Shown here one piece after another: positions 38,601 through 50,128 of a DNA stretch of 50,869 nt (position 1 is its first letter; every line of letters begins with the position of its first letter). This DNA comes from Saccoglossus kowalevskii (taxonomy: Eukaryota; Hemichordata; Enteropneusta; Harrimaniidae). The stretch spans positions 40,146 to 91,014 of the forward strand of contig NW_003122410.1 of assembly GCF_000003605.2 (NCBI RefSeq). The letters are read 5' to 3'. A program made the translations under genes and the position numbers. The notes beneath the pieces were generated by a model. The model ran no database searches. It saw only the letters and a list, made by a program, of their open reading frames with translations, and was not told where the DNA came from.

Positions 38601-39361
38601 GACTTCTGCTACCAGCCAAAACATCAGCGAAGTTATTTAACCTGAAGTGAAAGAAGATGCCATCACCTCTGCGTTTAAAGTTATGTATTTCCTCCCCAAG
38701 CGTCGTATACCGCATACAACAAACTTTGAACCAGTGTTGAATTTATTATCTCAATTTGGAATGTCAGTGAAAGCAGATTTACACGTCAGTAAGAGTGTCA
38801 CATATTGCAGCAAGAGATCCATGCACGAAATGATAATTATTTTATCATCAGTGCTAGAAGACAAAACAATCAACGAGTTGAAGCAGTCAGCAGTTTTATT
38901 CAATTATGCTGGACGAGACCACCGATGTGAGTGTCGGCGAACAATTAACATTAAACTGTAGGTACTTGAACTCAACTGGACATTTATGTGTCAAATTGTT
39001 GAAGATGGTCGAGCCACTGAAACCAGACGCTGACGACATTCATAATGTATATATAAGTTTTATATACACATTACGCTTCGTCAGTTGCAAAATGTATTTG
39101 TTTACTACTACCTACTTTACGTGTAGATACCCCGATCCCTACTCCCACCCAATACACACGCGATTGTGTTGTTGATATATTTGTTTGATATGCTTACGGG
39201 TTTGTTGTCAGTGATCCAACATTTGCAGAATTCGCAGAACTTCTTCGGTTGGGATTTCCAGTACTCAGACCTATGAAAAACAGAACGAAATTACAGAAAT
39301 AGATTATATGCATCGTAATCAATCTGCATAATAGCAACGAAATTTACTAATCGACGTACAT
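29646..39361 (-). CDS. WBP4: WW domain-binding protein 4 (FBP21-like), spliceosome-associated
   Basis: Coding exons on the minus strand: 39270-39198, 34803-34669, 34394-34304, 33346-33209, 32700-32606, 31733-31570 and 29850-29646. They are preceded by an exon supplying AT of the split ATG, best placed ending at 39360. All phases match, giving about 300 residues. EYWKSQPKKFCEFCKCW and SVDFHERGKRHKENV form the matrin-type (U1C-like) zinc finger. A helical linker follows, then one WW domain (WLEGVSPEGDTYYW through SQWDKPDGF), then KKRSNPYGSWQEV and a basic tail with KEKTVSSLSMPSDGA and FKKRKLGGNRN. In vertebrates the protein binds proline-rich splicing factors in early spliceosomes and has two WW domains; only one is seen here. 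Exon 5 uses the upstream acceptor CTAG, because the nearer CACAG breaks the frame. Confidence 0.92.
30162..30712 (-). repeat. 65-bp tandem array copied from a WBP4 exon end plus its 5' splice site
   Basis: Eight full units and one partial unit, in register at 30169, 30234, 30297, 30362, 30427, 30492, 30557, 30622 and 30688 (steps of 63-66, mostly exactly 65). On the WBP4 strand each unit contains about 40 bp nearly identical to the end of exon 31733-31570 and its donor: CAAGAAGTGGCCCCTGC then AGCTGA|GTAAGT. The array lies in the next intron, 860 bp downstream of the source exon. The GTAAG donor core survives in units 1, 2 and 4-8 and is lost in unit 3. There are no unique spacers, so it is not CRISPR-like. 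Confidence 0.9.
32225..32570. repeat. fragment of the ~322-bp repeat family
   Basis: A block with AAAACAAAATGGCTGCCAGT, a GGCCATTTTGATCTGATC-like continuation and CAAGATCCAATTCTG matches the ordered blocks of the array at 34960-36290. It lies in the WBP4 intron just 3' of exon 32700-32606. Confidence 0.55.
34960..36290. repeat. four tandem copies of a ~322-bp repeat
   Basis: The landmark GGAAT in GGTCCGGAATGGTG or its variant recurs at 35084, 35406, 35728 and 36051, giving steps of 322, 322 and 323. Each unit carries AAAATGGCCGCCAGTCGG followed by CCATTT, a short palindromic core, and GTGTGTGAAGTTTGAACTCG. The array ends in a hairpin-forming stretch near 36255-36290 (CCCCGTTTTCGGACTACG then TCCGAACGGGG). 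Repetitive frames of 60-97 codons inside are not genes. Located in the WBP4 intron between exons 39270-39198 and 34803-34669. Confidence 0.9.
36291..38284. other. WBP4 intron, no further feature
   Basis: AT-rich intron sequence. A G+C-richer patch at 37720-37830 contains several CCGGCAC words but no recognisable gene. No splice-compatible coding exon was found on either strand. Confidence 0.5.
38285..39060 (+). pseudogene. hAT-type transposase remnant (BED/TTF-like zinc finger plus start of hAT core)
   Basis: It is antisense to WBP4 inside its intron. A lysine-rich lead-in is followed, in another frame, by a zinc-finger-like block: MFCRLCQKFN, then SSIKDHEQTSAHRDAVKRE, giving Cys-Cys...His-His spacing. 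A stop precedes SFGMSVKADLHV-like helical sequence. After another frame change comes MLDETTDVSVGEQLTLNC, the conserved DETTD-type segment of hAT-like transposases and of host genes derived from them. At least two frame breaks and a missing C-terminal dimerisation region mark it as dead. A retroposed or decayed host ZNF862-like gene is an alternative. Confidence 0.6.
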
Positions 39362-40066
39362 TTCTGAGTTGCAAAAGCTTAGTTTACTAACACAGCGGCA
39401 TCCTCGATCGGTGGTTTCCTTCCAAACCGGAAGTGACATCAGAGCCTCTTTCAACAAATATGATATTCCACATAAGATTTGGTAGGCTGTTGTTATAATT
39501 TATTTTTCTTTAACATTAAGTATAAATTTGAATTTATTAAATCTCTATTCAACATACTATATTAGACTTTGATACATCTAAAAGCATTTCAAATCATTAT
39601 CAGTACTTGCCTTTAAACTTTTCTATGTAAAGGATAGTGCCCTGACGGTCTTATGCAACAGATTTTCTGATTGGTTGATAGTTGGTGGGGGCTTTCCAGA
39701 ATAAAAACACGCAGCATTTAATTTGGTAAATTAATATTAACACGATATTGCAGTACATAAAGTATTTTCAAAAATATTATCATCGGTCGGATTTATTCGG
39801 CATGTGCAATCAAAGCATCGGTTAAGTGCCAATACAAGTCAACTAAATCTGGAAATGGAGCGTACCAATGAAATCTCACGAAACAGTATCAGTTTTATGT
39901 TTGTGAGCATGCGCAAGATAGCATGCTAAATTTGTTGATAAATAGAGGACTTGAACTGGGTCTCGAAAAGTTCGTGTACTTTTCACGTTTTACTCATGTT
40001 TTGAGATTTTTTTGTACAGTGGTTCCATCGTAAAACAGTAGACGACGATCCGACTGAGCCCTCAAC
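39362..40066. promoter_or_regulatory. shared divergent promoter region of WBP4 and the MBTD1-like gene
   Basis: About 0.7 kb separates the first WBP4 exon (-) from the first coding exon of the MBTD1-like gene (+). The head-to-head arrangement implies a bidirectional promoter. No TATA box is obvious at either start. The exact WBP4 exon 1 donor is uncertain, because other AT|GT sites occur within this interval. Confidence 0.5.
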
Positions 40067-43000
40067 ATGGTATGTATGAAAATTATTAAGTTTTCCCAGT
40101 AGAAATGTGGCGTTCATCACCGGTGATCTTGGCGCGTCGCGCTGGGGATGCGAGGAGCGATAGTCACTGCTGAATAACCAACGAATTAAAATTGATGATT
40201 TTTTCCCCTATTTGCTAAGTTATTAATCTCAAAAATTTTGTGACAGTGGAGAATTTGTATATTTCGCTAATGGAAAAAAGTCAACAATGTCACTTTTAAT
40301 ACTGTTGAAAGCTTCAATCGCTCCCCACTTTCGGCTCGATTCGCGACTGTCAATTAAAGGTCTGTATTTTTAAAGTTCGTATTTTAGCGCGAAATATGCA
40401 AGTTTGTTCCGGGAATGAGCTGAGAAAATCGCATATATTATTCCTAAGTTCGGCAGAAGTGTCTTGCAAATTATACATTTGCCATGTTTTCCGAAAAATG
40501 TTACCAATCTTTCAACTCCGCTCTGTTTTTTGTCTCCCATAACAACACACACGTACGTACTCGTTGTTTGGCACATGGGTATGGCAAATTGGAAAAAAAA
40601 ACAAGGACACGTACACAACCATATAGAATATGTGTAACATATCGTGAAAATAGAACTCATTACTCTTTTGATTTTGTTATGATACATATCTTGTGTAATA
40701 TTTTACAATTCCTACACTCCATGTGTATGTATGCTGCCAATTGCTATTCTGTTGATATGTACTACTGTTTTAAACTAAAATATGAACTGCCATCAGTAAA
40801 ACCATCCATGGAAGTTAATGGTAAACAACCCACAAACCATTGACGAATATTCTTGCACTACTGTATTCCATTGAGGGGTAAAGTCTTAGCCACAGGAGAT
40901 AAAACTAAATTGTTTTTTCTCAGCCAAATACCAACCTGTTTAGCCACTTGACAACATAAGAAGATGACATTATGAAAATTCAAATTCATGTAGCAATTTG
41001 AAATATTTCACTGTGTCACACACTTATTTAATAATCGACAATATCTTTTCTTGATATTGTTAAATTTTACTTTTCTGTGGATGATGGCATGTTTTAAATA
41101 ATAACTATTTTCTTAGATTAATACCTGGTTTGAAATTCTACTCAAGCCATTGGTGGCAAAAATCCAAAAGAAATTCATCATTGGCAACCGGTCAATGACC
41201 AGAACTTTTAGACCCTTTGATTTTGCAGAGCAGGTTACATTTGACAAGAGACACACTAGTTAATTTGTATCTAAAATTGCATAGATAGTAACAAATCTAC
41301 CTGTAGATGGAAATAAGTTCTCTAGTGATATTGGTATATTTAATTGCACTGAATAATTCCTACAACTTTTCCAATTGGTTTTGAAAACCAAGACTATCCT
41401 CTAAAACAGTTGTGCAATATGACATGTTCTTTGTACTTTACATATATGCACATGTGCCTTGTGTTGATTACTAAACTCCAGCAATATGTGACTATTTTAC
41501 AATTTTTCTTCATTATGAACTGTTTCGTCTGAAACAATCTGAATGTGTGTGTGTGTGTGTCAACCTTGTATACAACAAGTATGAAAGAAACTGGCTCGTG
41601 TGATTAAAGTTACATACAGCGCATCATATTTCTTTCAAGTAAATCTTTTTCTGTTTTCTTTTTTCAAACAGGATTCCGATCCAGGTATGTAATTATAAAT
41701 TCATGTATCTACATATATATCATATACAGGAGCCTTGCGTTTAAATAAAATATCCAGCCGAATTCATGTGTCGCATATACTTCATGTTATAAAGTGCATG
41801 ACAAGGAGCTGAATATAATTGAAAACTATTGTTAAATGACAGGTTTTGAAGTTTTTCTTGTGTAGATCTGATAAAACTAAGATCTTATGATAAATCAGAC
41901 TAAAATTATTGATGGACAACCAAATGAAACAATACTGCTATTAGTAAGCCCAGTGACTCCCCCACAAACAAAATGTGTATTATGATAGATGTTGATTCCA
42001 GTGACTTGCATATTAACTAAATTTCAGTACTTCCTGGAGATTATTACTTTACCTAGAATTGCTAGGGGGATATTTATGTACATGCACATTTATAACAGAT
42101 AGACAATTAATGTACTGTAAGGGATGATAAATTTACTGGTGTATCTTTTTAAGAGGGTAGAGATTCAGGGTTTTTTCTAAACCGAGGAACAGGGGCGCAG
42201 CACCCTGATACTCTCGGATGGCGCCCTCTTACTGAATTGCCGATTGAACTTTCAAGTCATAAATATATTTCTTGAGCCGCGCACCTCTGTACAACATGAA
42301 CTCTTTCTCAAATATATTTTTCTCCATGAAAACTTCCCAGCAACACCTGCTGACATTGTGTCTGAACACCAAATACACTAAAATTACTCCAAAAATGTTT
42401 CCATGGCGATAAATACTGTTAAAACGACGCAGAAACCTTCCGATATGGCGTTTCCAGGTCGATACGCCATGTTGTTTCTGTGCTAGCTACTCTCACGAGA
42501 TTTGATGTCGTTACAATGAAGCGAGAGTTCTCAAGACTGGATGACCTTTCACCCACCGGCTTTGTCTTGGTCAATTTTTCTAGAAACACCACATTTGCTC
42601 TGTGAAAAGTGTATCGTCAATAGAAGCACACATAATTTAAAAATTGGTCTCATTACCATATGACGCATGACTGTAATTTACCTAAACTAAGGCCAGACTT
42701 TTTTAGCTCCACTGTCGACTTTGTCGAGCGGAGCTTATCATATGAATGATTGTCCGTCGTCCCACGTCCGTGTCAATGTTTTACTTTTTCGACTTCTTCT
42801 TGAAAACTACAAGCCTGAATGCTTTGATACTTGGTGAATATGTACCTTGGGTAGACCTCTCTCAGATTTGTTCATTTTGTAATGATATCTTTAATTCTCT
42901 AATTTTGGTGAATATTTTTGTCATTTTTGGTAAAAAGTGATATTTTCGACTTCTTGTTAAAAATTGCAAATCCAATTGCTTTGATATTATTACATATATA

Positions 43001-46000
43001 GGTACTACATGTGGATCTCTCTCAGATTTGTTCATTTTGTAATGATATCTTTAATTATCTAATTTTGGTGAATATTTTTGTCATTGTTGGTAAAAAGTGA
43101 TATTTTCTTCGTGTTAAAAACCACAATCATTTATGGTGAAAAATGATATTTTTGAATTCTTGTTGAAAACAGCAAGTCCGATTGCATTGATACTATACGT
43201 ATTGTTCATTTTCTAATGATATCTTCTGTTCTTTAATTGCAATGTGCATTGCTAACAGCAGAGCTATCTCAGCCGAGAGGCTGCTTGTTTATTCCTTGTT
43301 TCTCAGTTTTTATAAGGCATTTTTTTGGAAGAGGGCGGGAAAAAAATAAAATTAATTCTTTTTTTCCATTAGATTTGTGTGATTCTCAAAGAATTGTAAG
43401 TAAGATCATTGATCGGAGAGAAGAAATGAAATAAAATTTTATTCCATGTATAACCTTGTTTCTCATCTGCGCGGTACTCCCACGAAAATGCAACTTGGAT
43501 TTGGTATGCGGCGGGTGGTAAAAAAATGAAGATAAAAATAATATTTTTTAGCAATTTTTTGCGCTTACAAGTCGGCGTGTGCAAGAAATTATGCTGAAAT
43601 AAAATTTTATTTTTATTTCTATTTTGGCTCCTGTTCATTCGGCGGGTTCGCGAAACAAGGGATAATAAGTCTGGCCTAATGCCATGCAAATAGAGGTACT
43701 ATGTTATTTTTTATACAAATTCTATTGTACATGTACCTACACTTTTATTAGTGAAGTCAAAGACAATTATCTACCAATTTCTTCTTTTTCATTCTGTGTA
43801 TTTTAGGTTGGGGAGATTTTCAGTATTCTTTAGAGACTGACATAAGCCATGACTCCGGCGATGTGCATTCAAACTATGAAGGTGATCCTAGTCAGCTGAT
43901 GAATCAGGGGTCAACAACGTTTGATGATATTGGAGGAGCTGGAGATATGGTATGTACTTTTCCAATCGATTTTAATCTGAATGGACACAATAGTTAGTGT
44001 ACCTCTACCCACAGCCTGACACACTTTAGGTAATACAGTATTATGAGGGGTGAACATTTTGCTGGTTAGAAAGCCAGTCATGTTTTTGTTGAACAAAAAT
44101 GTTGGGCCAGTATATTACACAATATTGATTCATTTTTTGCATTATCTGACATTAAAGAAAGAAAATAATGTCTGTTAATAATGTATAAACAATGGCAACC
44201 ATACTTATTTATTTATAGACAAAACATTAATGGAACAGTTGGTAAAGTGTAACAATTCTAAATGCCAGGCATGAAACTAAAGTGTGCCATTACCTGGTAC
44301 ATAATGCAGCATAGTTGTTATTAGTGTTCCCGTATATTAATTTCTTGTCAGTTTCTGGCTGACAAATTCAATCCTATCAAATTAGAATGTCAATTTTCTC
44401 ATCATCAAATATTAAAAAATAAAAATAATTTGTCCATATTGATAACAAACTTATTTAGGCGACTTCTTTGGATGTTTTGATCCAGTTCTGTATGAAATTA
44501 TTACGAAATGTAGTACTATCACACAATTTTTTTTTCTGTGCTCACTGTTAAAAGTGCATAAAATGTTGATGTTTAACATCAATGTAATGATGTTCAAATA
44601 CCAAATAATATTTGATGCTAAATGTCATAACAGTGAATGATATGGTCATAATAATATCCTTATAATGCAGGGTGAATCTGGTCATGATAGGAGAGCTGAT
44701 GATGATATCTATCCCTTGTATGATGCATATGATAGCTATGGTGAACAAAGTAATAGCAATAGCAGTGGAATCACCTCAGATGATGACAGTGATGAGGATG
44801 ATGATGATGAGGAAGATGAAGATAACAATGATGCTTATTATAATGGTCTTAAAAATGGTGATTTTCAACTGGGACCTGGCATGGGTGAGGATAAATAATT
44901 TGTCTGTGTTCAGTAGACAGTGTTTGTAAAACTGGTGATTTTTTATTCGGACTTTGCATGGCTGAATATGAATATTTTGTCAATGTTCAGTAGACTGTGT
45001 TTGTTAAAATTGTGATTTTCAACTCGGACTTTGCATGGATGAGGATGAATAATTTGTCAGTGTTCAGTAGACTGTGTTTGTAGAAAATGTGATTTCCAAC
45101 TCTGACCTGGCATGGATGAGGATGAATAATTTGTCAGTTTTCAGTAGACTATGTTTGTAAAACTGGTGATTCTCAACTCAGACCTGGCATGGGTGAAGAT
45201 AAATATCTTGTGTATGTGTTCAGTACACTGAGTTTGTAAAACTGGTGATTTTCAACTCTGACCTGGCAGGGATGAAGATGAATATGTTGTCAGTGTTCAG
45301 TAGACCTGTGTTGGTAAAACTGGTGATTTTCAACTCAGACCTGGCATGGTTGAGGATGAATATTTTGTCAATGTTCAGTAGACTGTGTCTGTAAAACTGA
45401 TGATTTTACCTCATCTCAGACAAATTCAGAGAAAATACCTGTAACCTTATTCATATATATTTTATCGCAAATAGTTTAGTTTATTTCAGAAGCCAACAGG
45501 TCCATGGCTTCATTCAAAAAATATTGCAATATATTAGAACACAAGATAATTTACACACGTACACATGCTCACACAGAAAACATCAAAAATATTGAATCAT
45601 GAAAATTATACAAATAGATATCAAATGAAACTAAAAAAAGTGACTTTTTTGTTGTAATAATAACCAGAAATCCTCCTTCTAAACCTTGATTCACTATCAA
45701 ATACATCTATCCCAGCAGTGTTGGAAGCACATGTGTTGTATAGCCTTAGAATAGATTGCTGGTACAAATGTATTCAACTAAATAGTAATCTTCTAAATGT
45801 TCAAAGAATTCCTGACAACCACCCATCTTACAACTACATATGATTTTTTCACCATACATAAACTAAAACGTAATTTTAAGGCATGGTGAAAACTTTTTAC
45901 TATAGAAACCATAATGGTAAATGGCTCAAAAATTCTCATGGATGTTTGAACTGTTTTTTGTTAGAAGAGTAGTTTGGTGACCATATATTTTTATCTGGGT

Positions 46001-49000
46001 ATTGCACAGCGGCATAAAATAAAACCATAGTGTAAATGTCAAGGAAATCCATTAATTTGTTAATGGTGAATGAAATGTTTCCTAATATTAACAGCCATAT
46101 AAATTAATGAGGGATTATGTAAACATTTGTAAGGTGCGTAAAACAAAATTCGCAAGAGAAGATAGGAGCTGTCATAACTCCCCAACACCAGTCACATCAA
46201 ATCATAATTACAGCACTTCTTTTATGAGGTGTATCACCATGTACTATCAATAGGTGCCATCTTACTGACCACAGATGATCATAAGATATGTGCGCTTTAT
46301 AACAGATATCTAATAAAACTTTTTTTGACATGCTCTAGGCAATCAGTGACGTATTAATAATTTGTATTCGATAAAGATGAACAATAACCACATATTCTTT
46401 CCAAAAAAATATATATAGTGATTTCATGCAAACAATACAATCTGACAAATATTCTCAATATGATTTTTAGCTCCCATGTGTGAAGCACATAAGGAAAGTT
46501 ATGAGTTTGCTATGTTTGTCCTGTCTGTCAGGTGTGTGTATCCATGTAAGCAAAATCTCTATAACTTGTGAGTAGATTTTGATCAGATTGGTATATAGGT
46601 ATCTTGGGGTAATGTGCAAACACGATTATTTTTGGAGCCATGTCAATGCATATTAAGTAGCTAATTTGCGTGATAATTTTCACATTCCTGCCTGTGTGAA
46701 CAAAATCTCAAAAACTGATATGATTTTTGGCTTTTCAGATATGTTATTAAAAAATGCTCTGATTGCTTATATTCTGTATTGAAATGGAGCTTTGCAGAGT
46801 TTAACTTCGATTAAAATTAAAATCAGATTAAAACCCCTAGTTCTTTAATCTATGAAGATATTCGATAATTTTCTTCTTTTATGTAAAAGTGATATTGATT
46901 ACAAGTTTCCATGTTATGCACCACTTAGGAAAAACAAAATGATTAAAAAAAAGTGTTTTAACCCAAATTTTGAAGCTGCGACTTCTATTAAAATGGTACA
47001 ATGCAACAGATAGGATGCGGCTTCTATTAGAGCATCTACACATATGAGAAACAATGAAATTTGGGTTCTCAATTGTTTAAAAAGAATGGGTGCGACTTCT
47101 ATTAGAGATGCGGCTTCTAATACAGATTTTACAGTATTCCCCAACTTTTCCTCTTCAATATATTTTGATTGAAAGTTCAATTTGAACTTCAATCAAATTA
47201 TACCTGCATTTATAAACAGTTGAATTCTTTTATTAAAGCATACCTTTGAAACATATTTTTGTGCCAATATTTTTAATTTTAACTGCATTTAAATGGCCTT
47301 TTATATTTCAATTAAAACAATGGATTGGACAAAATTAGACACAATGCACGCTTAAGAATTGCTGCTAAAATGTCTCCTGGCATGTACTTTGAATAACACT
47401 TTATTATAAAGGATTCATAAATTGGTTTTGTTTATCTGTATCACAAATGAGGCCCCAACATAAAGGGACTCTTTCTAATTAGGGGTCCTAGAAAGAAAAT
47501 TTAAGATTCTGCAAGAAATAATCAGTTATAGCTGTGATCAGAGCATATACATTATAACTGCTATTTTCTCTTATTTTTCTTTCTGCAGCTACTTGTGAAT
47601 GGTGCGGTAAAATTGGTGTACAGCATGCTTTTTACTCGAAAACTAAAAGATTTTGCAGCTTATCGTGTTCGCGAAGTTCAGCCGCACAGAAAGCTGCACT
47701 TAGTAAGAGACCCAAATCGGGTTTATCACAATCGTCAAAGAAACCAAAAATTGAAGTAAGTTGTTTCATCTACAATTATCAAGTTATGAATATTCATGAT
47801 CTTACTGAAACAACAATGACTAATATTGTATTCCAAATAGCTCAATGTATGTTACATACGTTTTATACGCCCTGAGATGAACCCAGCTCTGAGGGTTTCT
47901 TCCTAGCTCGGGAAAACTTTCCTCTCTGATATCTTGTGATCTGTAAGAGCTCTAAAGCAATTTATGAAAAAAAAACAGACTTGTACTGGTCTTTGTGGGC
48001 TTACTAAGACATGACATTTGAATAATGTATACAAGTACATATGAATGGAGATTAATTCCCTTTTTTTTTATAGGCTACAACCAGTAAGCCAAAATGTGCT
48101 CCTAAGAAGTCTAATAGCAGTCCTACAGCAAGTAAGAAAAAAGCCAACGGAGAACCATTCAATTGGAGCAATTATCTTACTGACACCAATGGTGATGCTG
48201 CTTTAGTTAGTTGTTTTGGTCATGTAAGTACTCAGTTTATCATTATATTTAAAATGTGGAGAAAAATACTAATATGTAAACAAATATTGTCTACTTTTTA
48301 TTAATGATTATTTGACATCTTATTTATTATGTTATAAATGCAATTCCCAGTTTCATTGAGCATAGTTGTAGTTTTGATGGCCAATTTTGTACCAGTCTGC
48401 TATTCACCATGGTCTTTACAGCAAATCTCAAAAAGTAATGTGGCAGCAAATTAACAAACTGACTCATGAATTGACTTTTTTGCTGGCACACCCACTCCAG
48501 AGTAATCTGTATTACAGTAGGCAGACAGAGGTATCCATACTATTTTAGTTTTACATAGTGAGTGCCTAGAGTAAGATTGTCTCATCACACACCGCTTTAG
48601 CTTTCAGATAGTGAGCATCAAGAGTAAGAAATATCTCATCCTACTGCTGTAGTTTTTACGTAGTGAGAGCCAGAATTAAAAAAAAAATCGTCATACACCA
48701 CTGTAGCTGCTATATGCATGCAAATTTGGCTGAAATAAACAAATGAATGAGAATGGAGATATTTACACTGCTGATCATGCTTAGATACATGACAAGTTTT
48801 GTAGTACTGTTCATGTTGTATTATGCTATAAGGAACCTGAAGATTAATATACTGGGTAGTACATGTATTTTTAAAAGTGCAAATTTGATGCAGGGGACTT
48901 GTCACCTATGCATGCGTCAGGTGGTCATATCGTTTCATTGTTTACAAACAAGCGTCTACTCATTAGCCTTTGCGTTCTTAGCATGTGTTATCGTCGCTTG

Positions 49001-49983
49001 GGAATCAATATGCGCAGGTGACAACCTTCCTGCTTTTATAATACAAGTAATAGTAAAACCCATTTAATTTACCATACTTCCCCGATCATAAGCCCAGGAG
49101 CCTCAACATGTAAAATCGGGGAAAGTAAGGGGTCGGCTTTTACCTGAGGACCACCTCAGAAAAGATGATTTTTTTTTTTGGTTTAACATTGTAACTGTCT
49201 TACCACCCAAGGAAAATTATTTAAATTAAATCTTTCATTCACCATGCCAGGCTTGGGGGGAATATCGTGTCTTTTTGAAGAAAATACGTAGTCTAGTTTG
49301 TAGCTATCCTGAATTCTTATTTGATAGTCAAAAATATCTAGATTCTCAACAGGCAAGGTTGTAATAGTTACACTATATTCAATTAAAATGGCCACCAGAG
49401 TAGGCATTAACACTGCAGGGAAAGTTATTGTTTCCATGGAAACCAGTTAGAGTACATATATGATAGTAATTGTCTGTTTAGTAATCCAGACATGTCTTTA
49501 TTCTATATAGGACTTTATGCAATCCATGAATATGTTATTTAAGCCATAAACTACATGTGACCTGGTGTACTGAGGCCAATGATGGTTTATTGCTGTTGTA
49601 CTGAAAAAATTTCTCTAGCAATTTTGGTTAATTTAAATACAGATTACTCAACAACATCTGACATTACTTGATCCTGGTTTTATGTAACTAATGTGCGGTA
49701 CTTTTGTAAGTGTATTATCACAAATATATGCAGTGCAGTGCGCACATTTGAACTAGAACTGCACTTGTGATGTCATGGTATAATATAATTATTTATGTAA
49801 GCTTGTTTGCGAGGAATATAAAATGTTACATTTAAATATAGTTCATTATTTTGTGTTGTTTGTAGGCTCCAATGTCCAATTACTGGGAGGATATTGCTGT
49901 GGGTATGAAAGTAGAAGTTTTAAATACAGATTGTGATCTTCCTAATCATGTCTTCTGGATTGCTCAAGTTGTTAAAATTGCTG
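40067..49983 (+). CDS. MBTD1/L3MBTL2-like MBT-repeat chromatin protein, 5' part (continues beyond window)
   Basis: Seven coding exons in phase: 40067-40069 (ATG only), 41672-41684 (13 nt), 43807-43949, 44671-44884, 47589-47755, 48074-48223 and 49866-49983. Together they give 269 residues so far. An acidic, serine-rich N-terminus (YDAYDSYGEQSNSNSSGI and a D/E run) is followed by an FCS-type zinc finger (ATCEWCGKIGVQHAFYSK, then RFCSLSCSRS) and a basic linker. The first MBT repeat then begins (FNWSNYL, then NYWEDIAVGMKVEVLNTDCD and HVFWIAQVVKIAG). MBT repeats bind mono- and dimethyl-lysine on histones. MBTD1 belongs to the TIP60/NuA4 acetyltransferase complex and L3MBTL2 to PRC1.6. By eye the NTDC..LP...FWIA wording favours MBTD1. 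Remaining MBT repeats lie past the right edge. Confidence 0.9.
42701..43291. mobile_element. two-hairpin non-autonomous element, copy A
   Basis: It opens with a hairpin (42705-42735, AGCTCC...GTCGACTTTGTCGAG...GGAGCT). The middle holds diverged tandem units of roughly 120-160 bp (TCAGATTTGTTCATTTTGTA, then AATTTTGGTGAATATTTTTG). It closes with a small hairpin, CAGCCGAGAGGCTG, at 43270-43283, just before CTTGTTTA. A 5' stem, internal minisatellite and 3' stem-loop recall non-autonomous Helitron-like elements (DINE/HINE); that assignment is inference. It lies in an intron of the MBTD1-like gene. Confidence 0.65.
44935..45420 (+). repeat. ~77-bp tandem array copied from an MBTD1-like exon end plus its 5' splice site
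   Basis: Units start near 44935, 45012, 45089, 45166, 45245, 45323 and 45400 (partial). They directly continue the source unit, which begins at 44857 inside exon 44671-44884. Each carries the exon end and donor region (GTGATTTTCAACT, then GACCTGGCATGG, then GTGAGGAT) followed by intronic TTCAGTAGACTGTGTTTG. The GT of the donor is clearly kept only at 45166 (ATGGGTGAAG). The others read ATGGATGAGG, GGCTGAAT, GGGATGAAG or GGTTGAGG. The source exon is read because the zinc-finger exon joins to it in phase. Confidence 0.88.
45421..47588. other. intron of the MBTD1-like gene, no further feature
   Basis: AT-rich intron. Around 46920-47120 short related words such as GCGACTTCTATTA and GCGGCTTCTATTAG recur, suggesting a small decayed repeat. 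No coding signal. Confidence 0.45.
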
Positions 49984-50128
49984 GTGAGTGTGCCATATTT
50001 CTTGATGTATTGTGGCATGTCTAATGCTGATTTCTGATAATCATGTAACTCTGATACTCTTTCCTGCTGCGCCGTAAATAGCATTCTATTCACCATCTCT
50101 ATACAAAGAATTTATTTGCTCTTTTTTT

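Noticed and set aside
40484-40843. 119-codon plus-strand frame in the first intron of the MBTD1-like gene
   Set aside because: No domain; the spliced model skips it with matching phases.
42690-43679. AGGCCAGACTT and AAGTCTGGCCT as terminal inverted repeats of a 1-kb transposon
   Set aside because: Only 11 bp match, and the interior is the two-hairpin element plus unrelated sequence; may be chance or an older host element.
49866-49983. Firm choice of MBTD1 over L3MBTL2 for the chromatin gene
   Set aside because: Wording in the first MBT repeat favours MBTD1, but both share the FCS finger and MBT layout and the rest of the gene is outside the window, so no symbol was assigned.
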